Shown here: in pieces, positions 1 to 11,200 of the stretch
Numbering within the stretch: position 1 is the stretch's first letter
How the letters are laid out: every line of letters starts with the position of its first letter
Assembly (NCBI RefSeq): GCF_040436345.1
Contig: NC_133223.1
Location: 24,182,410-24,246,409, forward strand
DNA: 64,000 bases
Direction: 5' to 3'
DNA from: Pagrus major
Lineage: Eukaryota > Chordata > Actinopteri > Spariformes > Sparidae
The notes under the pieces: model-generated
The model's input: only the letters and a program-made list of their open reading frames with translations
The model's database searches: none
What the model was told of the DNA's origin: nothing
Program-made: the position numbers and the translations under genes

Positions 1-978
1 CATCCTGTGACAACACAAAGCATGAACAGTCCCCAAGCATTCAAATGATCACTGCTAAACATCAAAACATCCTTTTTTTTAAAAAGACACTGCTGGCAAA
101 AGCCTGTCATGAATGATCACAGTAACATCACTTGCCTGTAACGCTCTGCTCGCCTCGTTGGTTAAAATTAAAGCTGAAGCCTAAAGTTAGGACTGACTGA
201 GGAGAGCTGCAGACTTGACTGAACTCTAGTAACCTCACGTCTGGATGTGTGGTACGACATTTTCACGCAGGTCAATGTGGAGTCACCTGGTCCACTTGAC
301 GTACAGCGAGGCACAGACGGCTTGCAGTTTTTTTTTTTTTTTTTAATGAACCCAGAGGCACTTTGTCTACTCTGGCACACTGTATGCTACTTCTGTACAC
401 TTTGTACCCCCTGAATAAAACCGTACAAGTGGACTGTATGTACCAGTGCGGCGAGGTTAGCTTAAAAAGCTAAATACCAAGTAGCCAGCATGCACCTTGC
501 GTCCAACCAGTGACTGGGCTTATCTTTTGACACATGTCTCGACTGCGGCCGTAGATTAAGCTCAAAGTTGCAAACACACATCCTCACACGCCTCTGCTTT
601 ACGTAGTGAAATCAACAAATATGTCCTGCTACTGCTATGAGTAACAGCGAATAAGTTAATAACACCAGCTGACAGGAGGCTAAGCCTGACGTGAGTGTGC
701 AACTCAGCCGTGCAGCACAAGGGCAGAGTGAGCTGCTAGCGGTGCAAGCTAGCATGCTAAGTTAGCAAAACCCAGTGTAGCTAGGGTAATAATTGTATTC
801 AGGGGGAGGGGGGGATGGAGTCGGCTGTTTTGGTTGTTCAGCCATTAAAAGAGTGCCAAATTCACCCACATTCATTAACTAAATATTCAACTGACCCGTG
901 TCGCTTTCTAACAGCATGCTATGCTAGTCAGCGAGCTAACGCTAGCAGTCAGAGCAAGTGTCAGTACTCTGGGCTTAC
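1..978. other. No recognisable coding exon; probable intron of a leftward gene
   Basis: I see no convincing coding exon here. The stretch is of mixed composition with several short GCTAGC/GCTAAC-like words and one poly-T run near 328-345. If the putative exon at 979-1110 is real, this is the start of its first intron on the minus strand. A short minus-strand open frame near 168-380 has no recognisable homology and was not called. Confidence 0.3.
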
Positions 979-1110
979 CTGAAAATTATTCACTTGGGAG
1001 GCGGGCGAGTCGGTAGATTTTGTTAGACTTGTTCGCTGCTTTCTGGCATTAAAGGGGCGTAAAAATAACCCTCCTGAAGAGTCCTTCTTGTTTAGTCCGT
1101 TTCCTGAAAC
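979..1110 (-). other. Putative non-coding first exon of an unidentified leftward gene
   Basis: Read on the minus strand, the segment ends in a consensus donor (CAG followed by GTAAGC, donor at 973-978). It lies in a locally GC- and CpG-richer stretch, and an ETS-like ACATCCGG word occurs at about 1212-1220 on the plus strand. The only ATG (TTTAATGCC context) opens a frame that stops after eight codons, so the exon would be 5' UTR. The right-hand end is arbitrary because the transcription start cannot be read from sequence. The rest of the gene would lie left of base 1 and cannot be named. Confidence 0.3.
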
Positions 1111-1300
1111 GCAACAAAAATGACTTGAGCTAATGCGATTTGCAAGAGCGCTATTGTTTGTCGGTTAAAGCCCCACATTTCCTCAAAGCCCATCTGAAGG
1201 TAGCATGCCCTACATCCGGTCCGGCCCCTCAGTCACTCTCACACAAATAATTAATATACACTATATTTATAAGCAACGGGCCTCTGCAGCCCCACACCAG
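1111..1300. promoter_or_regulatory. Possible promoter of the leftward gene
   Basis: This block lies just upstream of the putative minus-strand first exon. It contains more CpG than its surroundings, an ETS/GABP-like word and no obvious TATA box. The call rests only on position and composition. Confidence 0.2.
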
Positions 1301-1577
1301 CCGACCAAAGTACCCCAAGTATAGATTAAAAGTAGCAGAAGTATATTTACTGAAATGGTCTTCCCCAAAATGTGTTTATTTGAGTCTACTGATGCCAGCT
1401 GTAATACATCAGTCCACTGTCCCTTGAATACATGAGACTTTATATGTTTAAATATATTTCTTCAATGTCTCAAAACATGAATTTGACATCAGTTATTCAT
1501 AACATGTAAAATATAAAATGCATGTTATCCACAAGTAATATTTTTGCGTTATAAACAGCGCATATAATATAATATAT

Positions 1578-1720
1578 AATCTTTATTTATACAGCACCTT
1601 TAAAAAACAGAGTTTACAAAGTGCTTTGGCAATCGAGCAAAAAGCAGGAAACTAACAGGAAGATAATAGTTACAGAGTAGACACTCGAGCACAAGGAAGT
1701 CTGGTCTGAGGTGAGTTAAA
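1578..1720 (+). repeat. Teleost LINE/SINE-type tail fragment
   Basis: The block opens with CTTTATTTATACAGCACCTT and continues to a TTTACAAAGTGCTTTGG-like word. This resembles the widespread teleost repeat tail 'TTTATTTATATAGCACC...CAAAGTGCTTTA'. The assignment is from memory of that family; no coding part is present. Confidence 0.5.
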
Positions 1721-2301
1721 ACAAAGTCCAACTTATTATTACAAGTAAAATGAATAAAAGTGATAACACGGGCAAAGTCACAGAGAAGGAAGGGAGGGAG
1801 AAGAAAGAAAAAGAAAAGTTAAATAAAAAAATAAAATAAAAGTAGACAATTAATTTTAAAATGTGAATACAAAAAAATAAATAAATAAAAGAACAAAACA
1901 ATAAAGGTTATTACATGTTAGATATGCAGTATAACAGCTGCCCAATACCAGTAACAGCTTTCTTTTATTGTCTTAGCTGAAAATCAAATGATTCTGAAAA
2001 CATTCAGCCTTTATTTGCACTTTTTATTTAACACCCTACATGTTGAATATTTCTTTCCTGGCCTCAGATGTGTAATAATGCATAAAACATAAACTGATCA
2101 CCAGAAAAACACATCTAGTGTTGTTACAGGCAGTTCCTGAGTAGGTGTGCACGTTTTCCAACTTTAGAGCTCTTTAGCCCTCTGCTGGTGTTCCTGCAGA
2201 GATGCAGCATGAGTCTGAAGTGAAATGTGAAATAAAGTGGTTGTGCACACGAGCCCAAAGTCCTTTTATGTGACAAATCTGTAATGTCTGGTGATCATCG
2301 A

Positions 2302-2876
2302 GGACTGAAGCTGCCAAAATCAAACACAAATAAAGAAACAGCTTAATAAATAAAAAAATATGCCGTTAAAAGTAAATATGAGCGTGAATTTATTCATAAA
2401 ATGTGACATCAATTGATATTTCTGCTTTAATTAACATCTGTATGTATCCCCCTATTTATTTACTTCTAATTACCTCTATTTATTAATTTTTAATTTTATC
2501 GGTAATTTTATTTCCCCTTTGCATTTTGCAAGATGATATGTAAACAAATAAATACATAAATAGATATGTAAATAAATAAATACATTCTAAAATTTAATAA
2601 ATCAAATGGTAAAACAAATGAACTCACTAGGGGGATTGATACAAAGTTAATCAAATACAGAAGAAAATTAAAACAAATGTCAGTCCATGTGACATTTTAT
2701 ACATTTATAAATGCCTACATTTATTTTTAGTGTTTTTTTTGTGTGCAAATAATGAATTACTTATTTATTTAAGGTGTTATTGATAATATTCAGCCACTAA
2801 ATGTGGACCCTTCAAGTGGTTGACCAAAATGACCTTTAAGCCATTTATTTATTTTTGGTTTTGGCAGTTCCCGTCC
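2302..2876. repeat. AT-rich fold-back element, family 'TGCCAAAATC', copy 1
   Basis: The left end reads GGACTGAAGCTGCCAAAATC. The right end is its approximate reverse complement (GATTTTGGCAG-type word, then TTCCCGTCC), so the two ends form terminal inverted repeats of roughly 45-50 bp with mismatches. The interior is mostly ATAAATA-rich and has no reading frame. This looks like a non-autonomous MITE or fold-back element. Related copies lie at 3230-3576 and 6371-6480. Confidence 0.55.
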
Positions 2877-3229
2877 TTCACGGTTGATAACATCTTACCG
2901 AACATTTTAGGATGAGACATGAACCCACTCACAAAAATAAATTCATCCCTTCTGCTTCTCAAGAAACCCTCTAGTTCCTCCCTCAGGTGATGCACATGAA
3001 TAAGACGTCCACCGAACTGCTCACTACGCTCAGGATGCAGTTGGACAGACACGTTGGCCTGTCTGGTTAATTGGGTTAATGCTGGCTATTCATACTGAGG
3101 ATTAGTGTTGACAAAACAGAGCTGTCACCTGGTCCTAATCACACATTAAAGTAAGTACTTGGCCGCTGACTTGTTTGCTTTTCTTCCTTATTTCATCATG
3201 CTTTTATTTATACTCCCCTTTCACATTAA

Positions 3230-3576
3230 AAGCACCTAATACAAATTGATATTTCTGTTTGAATTTGCTAATATTATTTATATATTGTCTTGCTAACTGC
3301 AATGGAATAAGAATTGCCTATAGAAACAAATACAGGAAAAAAAATGTAATAAATAAACTTAAAAATGAATAATTGAATCAAGAACATTAAAAAATAAATG
3401 AGAAATAAATAGTTAATACAAATAATAAAGCAGAAATATCAATTTATGTCACATTTGATACATTAATATATGCCTATATTTAATTGTAATATTACTTTTG
3501 GTGCATTTAATGGCATATTAATTTATTGAGCCATTTCTTTATTCATTTTTGATTTTGGCAGTTTCAGTCTTCCGTA
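3230..3576. repeat. AT-rich fold-back element, copy 2 (left end truncated)
   Basis: The right end carries the same GATTTTGGCAGTTTCAGTC terminus as copy 1. The internal word AAATTGATATTTCTG appears near 3244 and, in inverted orientation, near 3430, so this copy is also palindromic. Its left terminus is missing. No coding capacity is visible. Confidence 0.5.
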
Positions 3577-3869
3577 CTTTTATCCTCTCTCATCATTATC
3601 CCATTCAACCTGAACTTGATCTGGGGTTTATACGTCTGTATCTTTCACATCAAGAAAGAAAAAAATTAACAGCTGTCATTAGTATGCAGACAGTTAAATG
3701 AACAATTCATGTAAACACCTGGTTGAACAGGTGCTCAATAATGCTGCTTTACTTTGACTTAATAGACCTTAAACCAAAATAAGGTATCAGTAAAAAGAAA
3801 TACTACATACATCTCAAAACCAACAATAAATAAATAAATAATAAGAATACAATCAAAACACAGTTTCAG
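3577..3869. other. Intergenic AT-rich sequence
   Basis: Nothing recognisable beyond AT-rich simple sequence (an AATAAATAAATA run near 3825-3845). It lies just downstream of the probable pdxk polyadenylation site. Confidence 0.4.
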
Positions 3870-5113
3870 TAAAATAATCACAATTTATTATTACTGTTCT
3901 CATATTGCTCTACATCAGAGCAGCAGCTCAATGCTTGGCACTTGACTTTTCTAACATCATGTGTGAGGATCGACTATTACATTGGTACACAAAAAAAACA
4001 TTCACAACCAATGTTTTTCTTCCTAACCCTTTTAAGGCTATTACACAGAATGGTCTCTCATTACAGACTCTTTTGTTGCGATATGACAACAGTTAAAAAT
4101 GAAGAAAGAAAAGAAAAAGAACATTAGTAAATATATTATTAAAGATTATCTGTGCAAATACCTCAATTTGAGATGTTTAAGACATGGATCTAACATGTTA
4201 AACGTCTGCTAGCTCGAGAAAATCAATGGCATTTAAAAAAAAAGGAGGTGAAAAACATTTCCAGAAAATCGATTAAAAGAACAGTTCTAGAAATCAGCTG
4301 TTATCATGTTTATCTTTTACGTTACAATCTGTTTCAAGCAAATCTAAGTGAAACAAACTGGGTTAATGACTCTGTATAGACTACACGTAGATTGCATATG
4401 ATGTTGTGGGAGATACAAAACACATCTCAGCACTTATAATGCGTCCGATCTGCATGTATAAGGTGGTAACTTTACTTAAAGTGCATGACACAACACCCAA
4501 GTACATTATAAGCACTGCATGCATTCATACCTTTGTATTATAACCATTTCAGAAAACTCACAATGTAAGAAAATGTTGTGAATCTGACATCATTGTAAAG
4601 AAATGTATATTTTCACGTTTGTTAGCTCCTTATGTTCTTCATCATGTGCTTATAATGCCTTGTGAGCAACACACTTCAAGTACATGTGACTAGTCCTTAC
4701 CTACAATCATAACCTAAACGAGTAGATGCCTGATCATGCATACATCACTGGTTTTGTGTATTTTTCTATTAAGCTTAATTCAAATAATAGCCAGAAATAA
4801 TTTTACTGTGTTAAAGATGATTCAAGTACACTTACACTATCTTTAAACCTAAACATAGTTGGCTAATGTCCTTTTTGATGATGTCTACACAGGCCATAGT
4901 ACAGACACGTATGGCAGTGATCCCAGTGAGAGCAGAATGTACATATACGACACATCCTGCTGACCCTTCGCATGAAAACCTTGAAGATTCTGTAAGGCAG
5001 AGACGCGCAACAGTCTTTGATGTGAAAATCCTACATGTGTCTGGCGGATGGCCCGGATCTGAAGCTGATTTGTACCAGCACGATGTGAATTGTTCACAGT
5101 AACGTCACCGTCT
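3870..5113 (-). other. pdxk: Probable pdxk 3' UTR
   Basis: This is the stretch following the pdxk stop codon on the minus strand. The best AATAAA on that strand is at 3884-3889, giving a 3' UTR of about 1.2 kb. No other gene or large repeat is visible inside it. Its real end needs transcript data. Confidence 0.45.
3884..3889 (-). terminator. pdxk: Candidate polyadenylation signal AATAAA for pdxk
   Basis: TTTATT on the plus strand reads AATAAA on the coding strand about 1.2 kb after the stop codon. Position is the only support; other A-rich hexamers occur nearby. Confidence 0.35.
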
Positions 5114-5241
5114 TCACTGTGAAGACTTGTGTAGAACCTTGGCTTCCACGACGATGGCAGGATTCTCGATGTCGGCTTTGCTCTGAACCATCCTCAGCTC
5201 CAGTTGTGCAGGACTGGGCCTTTTCCCAGGGCCGGCCATCT
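5114..5241 (-). CDS. pdxk: pdxk coding exon 11 and stop
   Basis: Encodes [20 protein letters not shown], then [20 protein letters not shown] and SQ. The TGA stop is at 5114-5116. The acceptor is CCTTTCAG. Confidence 0.95.
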
Positions 5242-8200
5242 CTGAAAGGGGGAAGAGAAGAAGAGCGGTTGAAAGGAAACACCAGGGGCTGAATGTATAA
5301 ACGATGTGTACACATAAAAAAACATTCATATGCCTTTTTCTGAGCATAGACCGAGAGCAGTCAAAGGTTCATTCTTGTCTCAGTGAATGCTGAGGCTGTT
5401 AATCATCTCATGGCCTTTTACAAGCAGTTAAAAGACATATGAGTACTTTTACTTTTAGTAATTCAAATACATTTTGCTGATTATACTTGGATACTTTTAT
5501 TTAAGTAAGGTTTTAAATGCAGGACTTTGTAGTGGAGTATTTTCAAAGTGTAATATTAGTACTTTTACTTAAGTAAACTGCTAAAAAAAATAGCAAAACC
5601 AAATCTATGAGATCAAAACTAAGAGTAATATAATAGACTACGATGTGAGTCTGGGTAACGGTTGTGGTCTTTACATACGACACATTACTGTACTGAGTGA
5701 GTCTGAACAGCAGAAGGAAGCAAACAGTGTTCCTGCATAATCATTAAACGACTTCAAGGGAACTAGAGCGACCACATGACAAACAGAAGTCGGAAACACA
5801 CAAACCTACCATTGGCATAAGTAATGGTCCTCTTAATGACATGGTGCATGACTGAAACAGTCTTTTCACAGGCAGCCTGTGAAAACAGAAGAAGGTTGGG
5901 ATTAGTTTATTACGGAGTAATGTAATTAGCTTTTTCACTGTAAAGTCAAGTGTGTTACTGACCTTCAGGTCTTTGGGGTGATGGTGAGTCCAGGCGAGCA
6001 ACATGGCAGCAAACAGGTCTCCTGTCCCCACGAACACAGCATCCACTTTGGGGATGTCCATGCAGATTTTCTGACTGGTGTTGGACCCATCTGGTTTCAC
6101 TACATTGAGGACACACAGGCTAGTTAGTGTTTCCCCAAGTTTGTGGAAGGTTTAGGTTCACATATTTGGTGGGAGGTTTGGGGGTCCTCCCCCAAGAGAA
6201 TATTCCGTTTTTCAACCAAAAAAAAAAAAAATTCAATTCCACATCATTTAAAACCATTATTAAAACTGTACCCAAGACATTCACGTGGGACTAATTACAA
6301 CGATTGTCATTTACTTTGTTTTGATGCTCTCCACATTGATTGTACATTCTTTTGGCTAAGTTGCAGGGAGGTCTGTCACTGCCAAAATCAGAAATAAATA
6401 CAGAAATTTAAAAAAATGGCTTAATAAATAAGTTATGTAATCAAATGCACCAAAAACTAACAATAAAATAAATGACAAGAGCATTAATGTCTCATTATTC
6501 ACTTGCACGCACTGATACAAATATTCTTCAACCAGAAAAGAAAAATAAAGAGTTAAATCCCAAAGTGTAAGCAGACGCTCTATCTGGGGAAAAGTTGATG
6601 TGGTACCTATTTTTTGGCTCCCAAGTGCCACCAGGAACTGGTCCCCTTTTGTTGAGGGCAGGTCTGAACTGGTGAGGACGACGGTTTCTGGACCCATTTT
6701 GTGGAGTAAGTCCATTACCTGGGGAGTAAAGGGAGTCGAGTTTCATCAAGCTTTCTACTTTCTGTTGTGATAAGCCATGTAAAATACGGCACAATGAGAA
6801 ACGCATAGGATACTCACCTCAAAAGCATCTTCCTGCGTGTTGATTTTCCTCCCAGTTAATAGTCTGTGTGAAAACAAGTCGCAATTGTTTCAATGACAGA
6901 AAGGTTAAACACACTTTCCCTCGCCTGCATAATGTATTCATTCAACAGGATCATTATGAGGCGCAGCAGCTACAGTCACAACATTTGGCTGCATAACATA
7001 ATGATCCATGACTTCTTCTATATTTCTTCCTATTAGCTAAAAATGCCAAAACGTTATCATCGCCTAACTCACTTCTACTTTTATGGATTTTTCAAGCTCT
7101 GCTTTATAGTGCACTATTAATTTTGATGACTGCACTCACTCTGCTTCAAACTGGTTGGGGGTGAGGATGTCGGCCAAAGGCACTACTTTGTCCCTGTAGA
7201 CTGGCAGCAGGTTCTCTGGAACGTACTGAAACAAACACCAGAAATAAGATCAATGTGGTTTCCCTGCAGTTTCTAAAACATACTTTCAAGTGATACCTAT
7301 ATTTTCATAATGATGGTCAGATTTGTTTACCACAATTAGTTGTATAGACTCAATAATATATGAAATATGGTTCTTCCTAAGTTAACTTTAACTCATGTGT
7401 GCAGGAAATGTAACAAAGGATCTTTGTGTTATAAAGTAAATGCTCATCAGCTGTGTAAAGCTTACCATAGCACCGTGGTCTCCCATAACAGGATCACAAA
7501 CTGGAAAAGCAAAAGCAAAATTTAGGGTAACATTATGTAACTTTTAAACCTTAAAACAACAGCTTCAGAATCATGTTGATAGTTCAGTGTCTAGTAATAG
7601 GGTGAATGGTGTCTCCTTTCTCAACCACTCCGCCCTCCTATCACTTGTTTCTGCACTATGTAACTTCAGTGAGAGGGTAGGATCACAGCGTCACATACAT
7701 ATTTACTTCAAGATACAAGTTACATAACATTGTTATGATGTAATGACTTTTGTTTGTAGTTAGCACCTACATTACGTCTGACAAATTGTTACAGACCTGG
7801 GATTTATATGTATGACTCAGAAACTGTGGGGGGCGCCAAATCACACATAATGCCAATTTCTACATAATGTTACTTAAATACTGTGCGGTTCACCTAAAAA
7901 CATTATTTGAATTGCCATTATAAAGTTTCGACTAATGTTAATAAACTTTTACTATTGCTTAATGAATGGTTTATAAAGCACGTCATTGTTTGTTAACAGT
8001 CACATGAATATTAACTAAAGTCTAATTAACTACAAATTTATCATTCATTACTGATGATTATTGTTATGTTATTATGTTAATGTTTTTCCACTTTGAAATG
8101 TGACACTAAAAATAGAAAAAGCACTTTTCACATCTGTTTCATAAGACAGGTGTGCAGGAGAGCGACAAGTAGATCAGGAGTTGAAAGCAACGTTTGCCTG

Positions 8201-11200
8201 ATGAAGCTCTGGTACAGAAACGTCACAAATAAAGTATCTTTGCAAGTCAGACAGTGTGCTTTCAAACACTGTTCACTCACCATAAACCAGGCTGGGATTG
8301 GCCTTCTTCAGCTCCTGAATGATGTCAACCACCGTCTCCAGGAAGGACGTGTCCCTGCTGTAGCCTGTGGGATGAAAGTGTAAAGACGATGAGGAGAAAG
8401 GTCTGTTTTACTTTGCCGTTCCCTCAATCAATAAATCAATCGATCCTCCCATGAAGCCCATAAAACCAAGTTGTACGCCCACACCCAACAGTTAAGCTTC
8501 ATAACTTTCACATTTGAATTCTTAATCAATATCAGTAATTCTGGGGAGAGATAGTTGATGCAGACAGAGCCATCAACCCAAAGTCTGGGTACTTGAAGAC
8601 CTGGAAATGAAACTCAACAATCTCTCTTTCCAGGATTGCTCACCTTTAACGGGACGGTCCAGCAGCAAACAGCACTGTAAATTACATTTATATAAACCAC
8701 AACAACTACAACTAAAACGCTCTGTTATAGCTCCTGTCTCTTTAAGGACCCCCCTCCTGAATACTCAGTCTGCTCTGATTGGTCAGCTCACACACGCCTG
8801 AGCCAGCATCGCTAAAAACAGCAAGGCAGCTGTGCTAAATCAATTCTTATGTGCCGAACTAGACACTGAGCCAAAATTATGCAAATGTATGACATGGTGA
8901 TGTAGCGTGATGTCACAAAGTCGCAGAATTAAAGGCGGGACTACTGACGAGGCGTTTCAGGAGCAGTGTTTTCAATGCTGTGGAAAATTAGTAGTGAAAC
9001 AGGTTGAATTGGTCAATATTGATTTTGACAACACTAGCGTCGTCTCACCTGTGAGGATGTAGTCATAGTGGTTCACCTTGTTGAGCTTAATGCCCTCGTA
9101 TAGCACATTTAGCTCCTCTGCTGTCAGCACTTGGCCTTTCCAGTGGGCGTAGCCTGGGATTCAATAAGCAGAGTGGAGATTCAAAATGACATGACATTTT
9201 ACAGACATTGATTTTGGATTTTCAGGGAATCACGACACACACTTCAACACTATCTAAACAATGAAAAACAGTGTATTATTGTAGCCATGCGGTGTATCAA
9301 TCAAAAGGAAGTGTTTTCTCCTCCTTCATCTGCCTTTCCATCCCCCCACTCGTTCTTCTGAGTGTCGTGGACCAAACTGGGCCTCCAAACTGACTGAATG
9401 GGATGCCTGTATCCTGGCTGCCAACTTCCCCCCTTTCTTTGTCCCCCTTTCACCATTAACCTAGAATAAACCCTCAAAAAGCTGCTCTGACTGCAAATGA
9501 CTGAGCACAAACACACTTTGGTGTGTTCTTCATACAGAGTTCACACAGAGCCCAAACCTGACCCCGAGCCAGCGTGAGCGTCCCCTGCAGCGAGGACTTA
9601 ACAGAAAGCACGAGGCAAAGTAGGGGCATGTGCTGGTTGGAGGGGAAAATGTGCATAATGCTCTCCAATGCAAGTGAAAATGTGTGAATATTAATATTGC
9701 TTACAGTATGAACTTCAAGTCGGATTATAGTCTACATCAATTTGCCCAACACTGATCAACAGAAGAGCAGATATTTTTATTGATTTAAGTGGTTTCTGTG
9801 TAAACGTCTCCAGCCCCTGCGGCGAAAGCACATTCTTCACATACTTTGGCAACATGAAGTCCAGATCATAATCCTGAACTCTCTGCAGGTGTTCCAGCAA
9901 GTTCCAAGTCTCAACATGAGAAACTGTAGTTTTCTTTAATGGAGCAATGATGAAGCAATATTTTTACTACACAAATTGACAGCATGAAGCTTATCTTTGT
10001 GATAATGATAAGGTTGTGGACTAATAGATATAAAAAAAGGTCACATTTCACATGCACGCAGTGAGTCCCGTCTCTGGGCGCAACATTGTGTTTTTCCTGC
10101 ATATGCAGAGACAGCCAGTCACCAGCACTATTAGATCTTGGCACAACAGTCATGCTGCGTGCTTATCAGCTCACTGACTCTGATGAGATTAGCTGCTTAG
10201 GTAATGAAATTTGGTATCAAATGACAAGACATTTTTTAATACTCGATAGTATCGAGGCAATTTGGTCGGTACAACAAAAGTTTTTTTTTTTTTTTAAGTT
10301 CCATATCCAGCCCTTCGTGTCCTTTTGTTTGGATATTTTCAAATAAGACAGCTGATTAATTTACTCAGTGATCTCCTAAAACAGACATCTTCTTCTAAAT
10401 TTGATTCTATTCTTAATAATGGAGCAGACAGAAAGAATATTCATAAAATGTACACAGCATCCGTTACAAACAAATGAGAAAAATATTGATAAAGTTAGTG
10501 TGAAATGACAACATGAGAAATTGACATAGAGGGACAGAAATGTTCCTGTTTCAAAGTTCATAAATGTTCATATAATTTACATCTTAAGTTAATTCTTTAC
10601 AAGATGCGACACAAAATATGCATAAGATGAATCTGTGTACATATCTTCTTTATGCTGATGTAAGAAACTGTAGTTTTATGCATAGGTTTTGATCTTGTGA
10701 CCGCCTAACCTAATTTTGAAATTTGTTGATATTTTATTGCTAACTCATTGAGTGTTTATTAGGTACTGATGGACAATACAAGGGGAGTTAAAGTGTTAAA
10801 ATAGATATTGATCTTGCACTATTGCTATCCATATATGTGTATTTGTGTCAACTGTTGTTATCAGTTCGATTGTTACCCTTTTAAGGATTGTGTTTGCTGA
10901 CTTATTCTAACAGCTGACTTTGCATCAATTGTCCTTTTAAAGGTTAAACAATACACAATAAAGATGTATTCAGTGAACATAAGACGGTCAAAGAGAAATA
11001 GTCCTAAAGGAACATTAACTTTTTGAGTAAATCAAAGTCCCTTCCTCTCAAACTGACTGGTGACCAACAAGATTCAGTCAGAAGTCAGATAAAGAAGACA
11101 GAGCTCATGTAAGTGTTTCTGTACAGGCAAGGCAAAGTACAAGAACTTCGGACAGTCATTAACTTACTCATTAAAAAGACACACAGTGGTGTAAACACTG

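Noticed and set aside
1716-1901. 61-codon minus-strand frame rich in Phe/Leu/Ile resembling a membrane peptide
   Set aside because: The hydrophobicity is the by-product of A-rich plus-strand simple sequence.
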